From Bog-473 sp963706555 (GTDB taxonomy: Bacteria > Actinomycetota > Acidimicrobiia > Acidimicrobiales > RAAP-2), in the NCBI GenBank assembly GCA_963706555.1, contig OY970164.1, forward strand, positions 5,394,001-5,458,000: a stretch of DNA of 64,000 nt. Direction: 5' to 3'. Shown here one piece after another: positions 9,582 to 17,558 of the stretch. The notes beneath the pieces are model-generated. The model had not been told where the DNA came from and did not search any database. It saw only the letters and a list, made by a program, of their open reading frames with translations. The first letter of the stretch is position 1. Every line of letters starts with the position of its first letter. The position numbers and the translations under genes are program-made.

Positions 9582-10268
9582 TCAGCGGTCTGAAGCGGCG
9601 ACGCCATACGCCTTGATGAAGGTCGCGGCCCCGGCGGACACCCAATAACTGATCTCCTCCTCACCGATCGTCTCCTCCGGGTGAAACATCGCCTTGTCGA
9701 TCAGTGGTCCGAGGATGAGGTAGGCAAAATGACTTGCCGCGGCAGTGACATCCTCGACACGGAGGAACCCCCGCGCGATGAGCTGGTCCAAGCCCGCCAT
9801 CACGGCTTCGAGCCCGAGTTTGGGTGCCTGTTCGTAGTACGTGCGTGCGAGATCGGGAAACCGGACGGCTTCACAAACGACCAGCCGGCGGAGCTGAAGA
9901 ACCTCGGGGTGCAGCACAGCCGCTGCGTACCGGCGGGCCAGGGCGGTCAATCCAGCATCAAGGTCGACCATCTCCTCGAACATCGATTGCACGGCGCTGG
10001 CGATCGGCCCGGCACGATCAGTGATGCCGAGGACGATGCTATAGAGAAGCAGCCGTTTGTCCGTGAAGTGCTTGTAGATCGTCTGTTTGGAAACTCCTGC
10101 GGCAGCGGCGATCTCGTCCATGCTCGTGCTCCGGAAGCCCTGGTCGAGGAAGAGCCTGGTTGCAGCCTCCGTGATGGCCTGTCGCTTGAGATCCGATTTG
10201 GTGGGCCCCGTTGCTGCAGCAAGAGGGGAAGTAGGGGTGGCCAGACGAGGGGGGCTCTGATCCTTCAC
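9582..10268 (-). CDS. TetR/AcrR-family repressor
   Basis: 228-residue transcription factor. The N-terminal TetR helix-turn-helix is clear (AATRLFLDQGFRSTSMDEI, then AAAAGVSKQTIYKHFTDK). The C-terminal ligand-binding half resembles the AefR-like TetR_C family. The GTG start at 10268 lies 20 bases from the first of two palindromic operators in the spacer shared with the divergent gene at 10354, so autoregulation plus control of that gene is the natural reading. Ligand unknown. Confidence 0.92.
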   Translation of the reverse strand: MKDQSPPRLATPTSPLAAATGPTKSDLKRQAITEAATRLFLDQGFRSTSMDEIAAAAGVSKQTIYKHFTDKRLLLYSIVLGITDRAGPIASAVQSMFEEMVDLDAGLTALARRYAAAVLHPEVLQLRRLVVCEAVRFPDLARTYYEQAPKLGLEAVMAGLDQLIARGFLRVEDVTAAASHFAYLILGPLIDKAMFHPEETIGEEEISYWVSAGAATFIKAYGVAASDR

Positions 10269-10288
10269 CTCGACAGGATCGCATACTA

Positions 10289-10333
10289 GTACTGGACGGT
10301 CCAGTACTGAACGAGTACTGTACGGTCCAGTAC
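10289..10333. promoter_or_regulatory. twin palindromic TetR operators
   Basis: Two 19-bp inverted repeats: GTACTGGACGGTCCAGTAC at 10289-10307 (9-bp arms perfect around a central G) and GTACTGTACGGTCCAGTAC at 10315-10333 (one mismatched pair). Their centres are 26 bp apart, so they lie on nearly the same helix side. They fill the 85-bp gap between the divergent TetR and DUF1905 genes. This is seen directly; binding by the neighbouring TetR protein is inferred from position and symmetry. Confidence 0.85.
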
Positions 10334-10353
10334 CTACGACAAGGGGGTCGCCC

Positions 10354-10821
10354 GTGCCATCCGAGGCGAAATCCGTCTCCTTCGAGACGACGCTTCACCA
10401 GACGGGCAACAACACGGGGATCGTCGTGCCGCCCGCACTCATCACGGAACTAGGGGCGGGAAAACGACCAGCGGTCATCGCCGAGGTCAATGGCTACACG
10501 TATCGAACCACAGTCGGCGCAATGGGCGGCGAACACATGGTCAGCGTGAGCGCTGCCGTTCGCAAGGAAACGGGACTCAAAGGAAACGACGCCGTCCGGG
10601 TCACGCTCTGCCTCGCCGAGGGCCCACGACCGGTTGAGATCCCCGATGATCTCGCGGCGGCTTTCGCCGTCAATGAATCGGCGCGAGCATTCTTCGACAC
10701 GCTTTCCAACAGTCTGCAGCGCTTCCATATCGACAACATCAACAGCGCAAAGACCACCGAAACCAGGCAACGGAGGATCCACAAATCGATCGGCTTGTTT
10801 CTTGAAGGGAAGAAACGCTGA
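10354..10821 (+). CDS. DUF1905 / YdeI-like protein
   Basis: 155-residue cytosolic protein with an N-terminal DUF1905 domain (SFETTLHQTGNNTGIVVPP, residues ~8-100) and a C-terminal YdeI/OmpD-associated helical segment (FFDTLSNSLQRFHIDNI through ETRQRRIHKSI). YdeI-type proteins have been linked to bacteriocin or polymyxin tolerance, but the biochemical role is unknown. The start is the GTG at 10354, six bases after AAGGGGG. Its promoter lies inside the TetR operator pair, so it is the likely repressed target. Confidence 0.85.
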   Translation: MPSEAKSVSFETTLHQTGNNTGIVVPPALITELGAGKRPAVIAEVNGYTYRTTVGAMGGEHMVSVSAAVRKETGLKGNDAVRVTLCLAEGPRPVEIPDDLAAAFAVNESARAFFDTLSNSLQRFHIDNINSAKTTETRQRRIHKSIGLFLEGKKR

Positions 10822-11160
10822 CCTCGTCCTCCCCGACTGTTGGCAAGGCGTGTGCGACTTGGCGTAGGCGTCGCCGGATGACGTGGAGAGCTGACCCCAT
10901 CAGGTGATCGTCTTGCGGCCGAGACCCGGAGGTCCTTCGGACTCGCACGGTGAAGATCGACGTCTTTTCTGGCACCTTGCGCGAGTCGCGCCCAAGACGG
11001 CGTGACCTCCCACGACGCCGTGGGCTTGCGTCCTCTCGAACCACGGCGTGCTTGCCACCCTGAGAGCAGATCGGATGTGCACCGAACCAGAGGGCCGCCA
11101 AAAGCATCCCCTCAGAATCGCCCCTGGCACCATTGCCCCCGTGGGTGCATACTTCGGTGC
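10822..11160. other. intergenic, no gene seen
   Basis: About 340 bases between the YdeI-like gene and the next plus-strand gene. Frames on both strands are open in places but have random composition, and no RNA-like structure or repeat was noticed. Confidence 0.35.
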
Positions 11161-11523
11161 GTGGCCGCAGCGCCTCCCAACCGTGTGTTCCTGACCGACG
11201 TCCGGGGCGGCGACCTGTACCTGCGAGCTACCTGGCACCCAGAATCGGCCACCATCGTTTTCAGCCACTGGAACGGCGAAGTCTGCATGGCTTCCACGCC
11301 GGTCGCCCTTACCGATTCCACGAAACTCATCGACCTGATGGTGAGGTCGCTCTCCGAAGCGGCCGAACGGCCCCTTGTCGCCGTGGAGCCACAGAGGCCC
11401 CGGACGATCCTTGCGCAGATAAGGGATCGCCTCCGCCCGAGACTGGCTGAGGTCGTCGACGCCAGTGCACGGTTCATATCGTCCGGGCGGGGCAACGGGG
11501 AACGGGGTCGGTCCTCCCAGTAA
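11161..11523 (+). CDS. conserved hypothetical protein
   Basis: About 120 residues. The core (VFLTDVRGGDLYLRATWHP, then TIVFSHWNGEVCMASTPV and LIDLMVRSLSEA) resembles a small actinobacterial protein family in which a YLRATWHPE-like strand is followed by a W..G.C segment; no function is known. The frame extends upstream to 11002, but that part is low-quality sequence, so I take the GTG at 11161 as start. The C-terminus is basic. Confidence 0.6.
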   Translation: MAAAPPNRVFLTDVRGGDLYLRATWHPESATIVFSHWNGEVCMASTPVALTDSTKLIDLMVRSLSEAAERPLVAVEPQRPRTILAQIRDRLRPRLAEVVDASARFISSGRGNGERGRSSQ

Positions 11524-11641
11524 GGACCCAATCTTCCTCCCCGCGGGCGACTCCCGGGCACAGGTCCCTCCGTTGCCGCTGCCGGATGGAACACTGCGCG
11601 GCGGCGAGCAGGTACTGGTAACTCATGCGTAACGTGCAGAC

Positions 11642-12304
11642 GTGAGTCTCGTTGTCGCGATCCTGGCGCTTGGCCTGCTCGCCAGTCTGTCGCCGAGCAC
11701 GTTGATCGTGTTCATCCTGCTGCTGGCAACGACCCGCGCCCGACAAAACGCCGCGGCATTCCTCGTGGGTTGGACCATCTCTTTGGTGCTGGTGTTCGGA
11801 GTGAGCTACTACTTCGGCGGAAACCACGGTGTGCGTTCTGGTGGAGGCCACACAGCCGTCAATCTGTTCGAGATTCTCTTTGGTGTCGGCCTGACCTATT
11901 TCGGCGTGCGCAAGTGGGGCAGTCGACACGTACCACGCGAGTCTGACGGAGCCTCGCGAGGCCTCACAGCCCGTGTCGAGCGGCTGAACCCCGCCAGTGC
12001 GCTCATGCTCGGTGTCCTCAAACAGCCGTGGACACTCACCGCAGCAGCCGCAATCGTGATCGTCCAAGACCACACCGCACTCCCCGCGGTCGTCATCGCA
12101 TTCTTGGGATTCACCGCGATCTCCACGGCCACCGTGGGAGGACTCTTCGTGTACTACTCCCGGCAGCCAGGTGAGGCGCAAGCCAGGCTGGAGACTTTGA
12201 GAAACCGCCTCGTGCAGGCGGGCCCCGCCCTTTTCGCCGCTGTCTCATTTCTGGTTGGGGTGTATCTCGTCGTCGATGGTGCACTCAGCCTTGCTGGGAT
12301 CTGA
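11642..12304 (+). CDS. GAP-family membrane protein (SfLAP/LysE-like)
   Basis: 220-residue integral membrane protein with six hydrophobic helices and the GAP/Sap family pattern LGLLASLSPSTLIVFILLLA at the N-terminus, FLVGWTISLVLVF, then ALMLGVLKQPWTL after a hydrophilic loop. The family is related to LysE-type exporters; mycobacterial members take part in exporting surface glycolipids (established for that branch). The substrate here is unknown. It is a monocistronic-looking gene starting at the GTG at 11642. Confidence 0.85.
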   Translation: MSLVVAILALGLLASLSPSTLIVFILLLATTRARQNAAAFLVGWTISLVLVFGVSYYFGGNHGVRSGGGHTAVNLFEILFGVGLTYFGVRKWGSRHVPRESDGASRGLTARVERLNPASALMLGVLKQPWTLTAAAAIVIVQDHTALPAVVIAFLGFTAISTATVGGLFVYYSRQPGEAQARLETLRNRLVQAGPALFAAVSFLVGVYLVVDGALSLAGI

Positions 12305-12377
12305 GTTCGAAATCAAAGTTCGTGTTGCTCACGTCATTCGCCATTCTGTGCCCGTACTGACGGCGGCGAGACAACTT

Positions 12378-12639
12378 CGGTTGCCCGTCTTACTCGCCTT
12401 TACGGCGGTCGCCCTCTCGCCTTTGCCCTTTGCGCCGATCTATGCCGCCAGATGGAGGTAATCGCGCTGGCGGCGGTCGCCTTCACGTCGGCGCACGGTT
12501 TGCCGTCGCTCAGCTCAGTTCCCTCGGGAGGGCCCTGTGATTTGTCGGTTTCCTCAACCACAGTTGCAAGTATGGTTGATTTTCAAGGATCATGCCCCCG
12601 CGACGTCCTACTGAGTCTGGCGACACCGTGATGTTGACC
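12378..12639. repeat. dispersed intergenic repeat, copy A (degraded mini-ORF)
   Basis: About 260 bases that align end to end, in direct orientation, with 15223-15479. Long stretches are identical, including GATTTGTCGGTTTCCTCAAC and the following CACAGTTGCAA. On the minus strand copy B encodes an Arg-rich peptide. In copy A the same frame (RRQTVRRREGDRRQ) is broken by a 5-base insertion near 12512 and a stop, so A is the decayed copy. The decayed IS3 transposase begins immediately to its right. Confidence 0.75.
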
Positions 12640-12667
12640 GGGTCCCTTGAAGTAGTCCAACCCATGT

Positions 12668-13390
12668 GTGAGTCCGATCCCCAAGATGGGGAAAGGAGGA
12701 CGGCGCAAGATGAAGCTACGCCGCCACACGCCCGAGCGCGTGATCCGCAAGCTCGCTGAAGGCGAGAAGCTCCTGGCTGAGGGCAAGACGATCGAGGAGG
12801 TCTCCTGGCATCTCGAGATCGCCGATCAAACCTGGCACCGCTGGCGAAACCAGTACGGCGGCATGAAGGCCGACGACGCCAAACGCCTGAAGGAACTCGA
12901 GAAGGAGAACGCCCGGCTCAAGAAGCTCATGGCCGAGGCCGAACAAGTCGATGCTCAAGGGGTTGGCTGAGGGAAACTTCTAACCCCGAACCGTCGTCGG
13001 CGAGCCGTGGACATGCTCATCGATCGGTTCGGGGTCTCGCAACGTCACGCTTTTCGCGTCGTCGGCCAGCATCGGGCCACCCAGCGCAACGCACCCGCGG
13101 TCCCGAGCGATGACGAGATGGCGCTGCGGGCATGGCTACGCGCCTTCGCATGTCACGTCCGCGTTGGGGCTGGCGACGAGCGGCCGTCATCGCCAGCCAA
13201 GAGGGCTGGCGGGTCAACAACAAGCCCATCCACCGACTTTGGCGTCCTGAAGGCCTCAAGGTCCCGTATACGTCGTTGACGAGTTCACGAGGGAGTGCCC
13301 CGCCATCGAAGTCGCCCGCAACATCGACGCCGACGGAGTCGTGGCCTGTCTCAAGCGCATCGTCGGCAGAACAGGTGCCCCTATGTACCT
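12668..13390 (+). mobile_element. IS3-family transposase remnant (orfA + internally deleted orfB)
   Basis: OrfA starts at the ATG at 12710 behind a strong AAAGGAGG. It has the IS3 helix-turn-helix (HTPERVIRKLAEGEKLL, TIEEVSWHLEIADQTWHRW) and the leucine-zipper-like YGGMKADDAKRLKELEKEN. A short deletion near 12940 throws it out of frame before KSMLKGLAEGNF. OrfB pieces follow in changing frames: RRRRAVDMLIDRFGVSQRHA, then HPRWGWRR-like RPRWGWRRAAVIASQEGW, NNKPIHRLWRPEGLKVPY, and after an internal deletion VDEFTRECPAIEVARNIDAD. The DDE active-site segments are largely missing, so the element is dead. Terminal repeats were not identified. Confidence 0.85.
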
Positions 13391-13804
13391 GTGGATCCCC
13401 ACTATGTCCCACAGTCTCTGTGCACGATGTTCAGCAACCCCTGGGACACCTTCCAGCAAGGTAGCTCCCATGGATCTGGCCGAGGGCAGCGTCAACGTTG
13501 TGCTCGTCAAAGGGCGATCCGTACGTGTTGCAGCGGCAGCAACCGGGGGTTCGAAGTGTTGGGCTCAGCGCCACGTCGTCGTGGAGCGCGAGGGTGCGGA
13601 GGAGGCCTTGGTGCCGCCCGGCCAATCTGACCGCAACGGGTCCTCCGGGATCTGATCCTGGGCGGGGTGAAGGCCGTGCTCACCTGGGATACACCGAGCA
13701 TGCCGTCTTCACTGAGGCCAACATCGCGAGAGGTTTCCTGCGAGATCGAACCCGCATTTGTGCACCGTCGGCACAGCGCGCGCCGACCTCTGCCCACTTC
13801 CCTG
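13391..13804. other. unassigned sequence next to IS remnant
   Basis: About 400 bases right of the transposase relic. A plus frame at 13471-13655 (MDLAEGSVNVVLVKGRSVRV..) is open but not recognisable. It may be a fragment of another mobile element or chance. Confidence 0.3.
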
Positions 13805-14074
13805 ATGGTCGACGAATACCGCACGAACAAGGCGACGGACGGATTCCTGCACGAACTCTTGAAGTCACGCACAAAGATGACACGCAACCCAACTGCAACC
13901 GAAATCGCGACCTTTGGGGCGTACATTCCGAAGTGGGCCGCACCCCAACGTGGGGGGTACACGGTCACGATCACGATCACGAGACGTGGTGCTTCGTCGC
14001 CCGTGGAGACGGGTCGATGGGGCACGAGCGGGGTATACGACCTCCACGCGTCGCCTAGTCGGGAGGACTCATGA
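13805..14074 (+). CDS. hypothetical protein, uncertain
   Basis: An 89-residue frame from the ATG at 13805 with protein-like composition (KATDGFLHELLKSRTKMTR, ATEIATFGAYIPKWAAP). No family was recognised and there is no clear ribosome binding site. Its stop overlaps the next ATG (14071) as ATGA, which could mean coupling to the secreted glucanase or be chance. Confidence 0.3.
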   Translation: MVDEYRTNKATDGFLHELLKSRTKMTRNPTATEIATFGAYIPKWAAPQRGGYTVTITITRRGASSPVETGRWGTSGVYDLHASPSREDS

Positions 14075-15126
14075 AAAGAACCATCGTCACTGTCGTTGCC
14101 ACCTTCGCCATCACGAGCGTCCTGTTACTTGGCATCGGCGCGTCCGGTGTCACGAACAAACTCGCGCTCCGAGGTGGGAACTCAGAGTCGATCACCTGTC
14201 CGAATGCCTTGACCTCCACGAACGTCAAGCCCAAATCGGAGACGGTGAATTGCGCAAGGGCCACGCCGCTCTCAACGACCACCACGACGACCCAGAAGCC
14301 TCAACCCACGACAACAACGGCGCCTCCAACCACCACGACCACCACCACGTCAAACGCGTCACATACGGGTGGAGCGTGCGCGAACCTGGCGTACTCGTCC
14401 AGCCAACCTGAGGCAACCTATAACACCGACCCTGGTGACGTCGAGAACTGGTGGGTGAACAACGACGCATGGTCAGGCTCGCACGGCCCTCAGACAATCA
14501 ACGTTTGCAACCAGTCGTCGTGGTACGCCGCCTCAAACCAGCCCAACGTCGGCGGTCAGGTGGAGACGTACCCCGATACCGAGTACGACGTGGGTGGCAG
14601 AGACAACCTGTCCACGACGCCGATCTCGGGACTCAAGTCGATCACGTCCACGTTCTCCGAGCTGAACTCCACCGCAGGTGGCTGGGATGCCGCCTACGAC
14701 CTGTGGACCAACAACTGGTCGAACGAAACGATGATTTGGAACCAGTGGGCTGGTAGCAACGCGTTCTGGGCAAACTGTGCCAACGCCGCGAACAGCACCA
14801 CCTTCTGCGGGACCGAGCAAGGAGCGGCACTGACCCTTGACGGCGTGCCGTATCACTTCCTCGCCAACGGACCGCAGAACGCCAACGGCACTCCGATCCC
14901 CTGTACTCCGAAGAACGAGAGCGACTGTGAGTACATGTTCTTCCGTGACACGCAGGTGTCGAGTGGTTCGGTGGACCTGCTGGCAGCGTTTCAGTGGGAA
15001 GTCGCGCACGGCTACGCCAGTGCATCAGACATCCCCACTCAACTCGAGTACGGCACCGAGGTGAGCTATACGAGCGGCACCGAGACGTTCGCAGTAAACG
15101 GGCTTACATTCAACGTGAGCAAATAG
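14071..15126 (+). CDS. secreted GH12-like endo-beta-glucanase
   Basis: 351-residue exported protein. It has an N-terminal signal or anchor helix (TIVTVVATFAITSVLLLGIGA), a Thr/Pro-rich linker at residues ~70-92 and a C-terminal beta-sandwich domain with GH12 (cellulase/xyloglucanase) features: VENWWVNNDAWSG, ISGLKSITSTFSE and WDAAYDLWTNN. Glu219 in NETMIWNQW matches the GH12 nucleophile and Glu330 in LEYGTEVSYTSG the acid/base, so it looks catalytically intact. It probably degrades beta-1,4-glucans outside the cell. It lies between the two copies of the dispersed repeat and beside an IS relic, which suggests gain by transfer. Confidence 0.8.
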   Translation: MKRTIVTVVATFAITSVLLLGIGASGVTNKLALRGGNSESITCPNALTSTNVKPKSETVNCARATPLSTTTTTTQKPQPTTTTAPPTTTTTTTSNASHTGGACANLAYSSSQPEATYNTDPGDVENWWVNNDAWSGSHGPQTINVCNQSSWYAASNQPNVGGQVETYPDTEYDVGGRDNLSTTPISGLKSITSTFSELNSTAGGWDAAYDLWTNNWSNETMIWNQWAGSNAFWANCANAANSTTFCGTEQGAALTLDGVPYHFLANGPQNANGTPIPCTPKNESDCEYMFFRDTQVSSGSVDLLAAFQWEVAHGYASASDIPTQLEYGTEVSYTSGTETFAVNGLTFNVSK

Positions 15127-15222
15127 ACGGATCCCACGAGAGTTGAGCGAAGAAGACTAAGGCGGCGGCCCTCCGGATGAGGACTTCACACGCGCTCCAG
15201 CCTGGGGACAGCGGAGCCGCAT

Positions 15223-15479
15223 CGGTTACCCGTCTTGCTCGCCTTTGCGGCGGTCACCTTCCCGCCTCTGGCCTTTGCGCCGTTCTATGCCGCCAGGCGG
15301 GGGCATATCCTGCTGGCGGCGGTCGCCTTCACGCCGGCGCACGGTTTGGCGTCGCTCAGTTCCCTCCGGAGGACCTGGTGATTTGTCGGTTTCCTCAACC
15401 ACAGTTGCAATTATGGCCCATCGTGCGGTCTCGCGCACCGCGCGACGTCCTGCTGATCCCTGGCGCCACGGTGACGACC
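15223..15479. repeat. dispersed intergenic repeat, copy B
   Basis: Direct-orientation partner of 12378-12639, roughly 85% alike by eye with small indels. Together the two copies bracket about 2.6 kb holding the IS3 relic and the GH12-like gene. Copy B keeps an open Arg-rich frame on the minus strand (next entry). Confidence 0.75.
15226..15438 (-). CDS. Arg-rich mini-ORF with RRxGDRR repeats
   Basis: 70 codons from a GTG; a later GTG giving a start at VVEETDK also fits the part conserved in copy A. The product is strongly basic and repetitive: ERRQTVRRREGDRRQ, then GIERRKGQRREGDRRKG. Similar RRxGxDRR runs occur in bacterial low-complexity tails and could bind nucleic acid or acidic surfaces (inference). 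Conservation of the frame in copy B against its breakage in copy A is the only hint that it is coding. Confidence 0.35.
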   Translation of the reverse strand: MRETARWAIIATVVEETDKSPGPPEGTERRQTVRRREGDRRQQDMPPPGGIERRKGQRREGDRRKGEQDG

Positions 15480-15714
15480 CTCAGCAGCTGAGTACGACCG
15501 TTCTTCTCCAGTCAGCGAAGAGCACCTGAACGGGGAGTTGGACCTTGAGGGACACACCACGAACCGCGTTCCCGAAATCGCCGCTCCACCGAGAGGCCTG
15601 AGAGAGTCACCCCCTTCGCGTACGCGCACGGTTTCTCGACATCGCACACAACGGGGCCAGGGCCAGTACCGCCGGCGCCTTCAGCGCGATCTCGCAGCAC
15701 TAACATCCTCAGGG

Positions 15715-16461
15715 ATGGAGTCGCGACGACCCGCCAAGATCCTGCACACCTCGGACTGCCATCTCGACAAGGTGGACGACGGATTGCGTCAACGGGCCTT
15801 CGCTGCGTCGATCGACCTGAGCATCGAACTTGACGTCGACCTCTTGCTGATCACCGGCGATCTGTTCGATCACGACCGCGTCCACAATCCGATTCTCGAC
15901 TGGGCCGCGCAACAACTGGATCGAGCCAATCGACCGATCGTCCTTCTTGTTGGAAACCACGACTGCCTCGACGAACGCTCCGTCCACCACCGTTTCGCGG
16001 CCGGGTCGCGTTGCCGTCAGGTGATATTCATCGACAACCCGATGGGCATGACCGTCGAGGTCCCAGGGACCGACATCGAGGTGTGGGGCAGAGCGATGGT
16101 TGAGCACATTCCTTCTTTTCGCCCGTTGAGCGGGTCTCCGCCCCGCGCCGCCGGCCGCTGGCACGTGATCGCAGGGCATGGTCTGGCTGTAGGTGCGGGC
16201 GCAGACACAAGGCGCTCGTCGCTGATCCTTCCCGATGACATCGACTCACTCGATGCCGACTACGTGGCCCTCGGTCACATTCACGCGCACGAAGTCCTTC
16301 GCGAGCGGCCGCTGACTGCCTATGCAGGGGCAACCTCGTACTCGCTCCATGGCCAGCCGGGTTGCGTCATCGTAGATTTGGTCGACACGCACGCACCGCA
16401 ACTGACCTGGACCGAGTTGACTCCGCGCGCTTCAGTCCTCGTCGAGGACGCGCTTGGGTGA
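15715..16461 (+). CDS. metallophosphoesterase (SbcD/YkuE-like calcineurin fold)
   Basis: 248-residue calcineurin-like phosphoesterase with all five metal-binding blocks in order: HTSDCHLD, ITGDLFDHD, LVGNHDCLDE, VIAGHGL and LGHIHAHE. The order and spacing resemble SbcD/Mre11-type DNA exonucleases, but the gene has no SbcC partner and lacks the capping domain, so the substrate is open. The start is the ATG at 15715 with AGGG close by. It is a two-metal enzyme, probably cytosolic. Confidence 0.88.
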   Translation: MESRRPAKILHTSDCHLDKVDDGLRQRAFAASIDLSIELDVDLLLITGDLFDHDRVHNPILDWAAQQLDRANRPIVLLVGNHDCLDERSVHHRFAAGSRCRQVIFIDNPMGMTVEVPGTDIEVWGRAMVEHIPSFRPLSGSPPRAAGRWHVIAGHGLAVGAGADTRRSSLILPDDIDSLDADYVALGHIHAHEVLRERPLTAYAGATSYSLHGQPGCVIVDLVDTHAPQLTWTELTPRASVLVEDALG

Positions 16462-16527
16462 CAGAGGCGCCCTTCAGCCCGTGTTCGGCTATCGACGCAC
16501 TCTCGGCGAAGGCATCAACTTAGCGGG

Positions 16528-17244
16528 TCATGGTTCGAGGCCATCGGGGAATGTCGTGGTCGTCGTTGGGGCAGCCGCCGCTGCAGCGCCCGCTTGGGTG
16601 AGGGCCGTGAGGTCAGGGGTCGTGTTTCCGCTTCTAAAGACGCGGTTGCAGACCGTGCCGACGGCAGCCGCGATCTCGGCGTATGCCTTGTTTCCGATGT
16701 CGGCCGTGGCGCCAGCAGCCTCTTCGAGCTGTCCTTCACCCGGGACATCACCGTCGCCTGGCGAGACCGAGCAATATGTCGTTCCCTTCAGTGCCGAAAG
16801 CGTGGTCGTGCCAGCAGCTCCCTTGTTGTCAACGGGGGCGCGCACCGCCTTGCTCCCTACCCCGTGCACCGCAACTGCCCCACTGAGGCCCTGGACGTCC
16901 GCGGCGTAGGCCCGGGCGGCAATTGGGCCGCTAATGACAGTAACGGTCAGGGCTTCTGAATCTCCTGATCCGGCGGCAAAGACACACTCTTGGCCTATTC
17001 GCTTCGTACTTCCGGTGTACTGCTCGGCCGTCACCGGTTTGACCGTGACCTTCGTGATCGGTTTGACGATGAGCGGCTGGACCTGTGCCTTGGTGATTTG
17101 CGAACAGCCTGCTTTCGGCGCGTGCCCACTCTTCGCCGCGAGTACGCTCGTGGCCGCCGATGCATTGGGGATCGAGACGAACAGGACCATTGCAGACGTC
17201 ACGCTGGTGAGCGCAATCACAGACCGTATCGTGAAAGTTTTCAT
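16528..17244 (-). CDS. secreted hypothetical protein
   Basis: 238 residues with a classical signal peptide (SVIALTSVTSAMVLFVSIPN, cleavage after ASA near residue 30). The mature part has three cysteines or more (GCSQITKAQVQ, IGQECVFAAG, NRVFRSG near its Cys) and an Ala/Thr-rich C-terminal tail. It resembles the small exported DUF3558-like proteins of actinobacteria, but I cannot assign a family. The ATG has AAAGG eight bases upstream. A strong hairpin lies in the leader at 17297-17316. Confidence 0.75.
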   Translation of the reverse strand: MKTFTIRSVIALTSVTSAMVLFVSIPNASAATSVLAAKSGHAPKAGCSQITKAQVQPLIVKPITKVTVKPVTAEQYTGSTKRIGQECVFAAGSGDSEALTVTVISGPIAARAYAADVQGLSGAVAVHGVGSKAVRAPVDNKGAAGTTTLSALKGTTYCSVSPGDGDVPGEGQLEEAAGATADIGNKAYAEIAAAVGTVCNRVFRSGNTTPDLTALTQAGAAAAAAPTTTTTFPDGLEP

Positions 17245-17296
17245 TTCTTGCCTTTCTTCTAGAGAGCTCGGTCGTTCCCTGGAACAATGGGCACCA

Positions 17297-17316
17297 GCTC
17301 GCTCGGGAGAGCGAGC
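17297..17316. promoter_or_regulatory. leader hairpin upstream of secreted-protein gene
   Basis: A perfect 8-bp inverted repeat, GCTCGCTC / GAGCGAGC with loop GGGA, is flanked further out by GGAAC (17281-17285) and GTTCC (17319-17323), which can extend it. It lies about 53 bases upstream of the ATG at 17244 (minus strand), within a 314-base spacer that holds no gene. It could act as an attenuator, an mRNA-stabilising leader or a terminator for upstream transcription. Confidence 0.5.
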
Positions 17317-17558
17317 ACCGTTCCAGCGGGCTCAGAGACGATGTGGGAGAACGCAACGCCTCACAGTGCTCGATGACATCAGGTCATCGTGTCCTCGGGC
17401 CGTCGAAGAGCATCAGTGCGTGGCGAACGCCATGACAGCTCCACGATCGCAATAACGGTGTCGTGGTCGGTCTGGTCGATTTGACGCTCTCCACGGGCAT
17501 TATGGTTCCATGGGCGCTGCAGCGGCGGTAGTAGGGGAATGGCGGATTTGGTCTGTAG

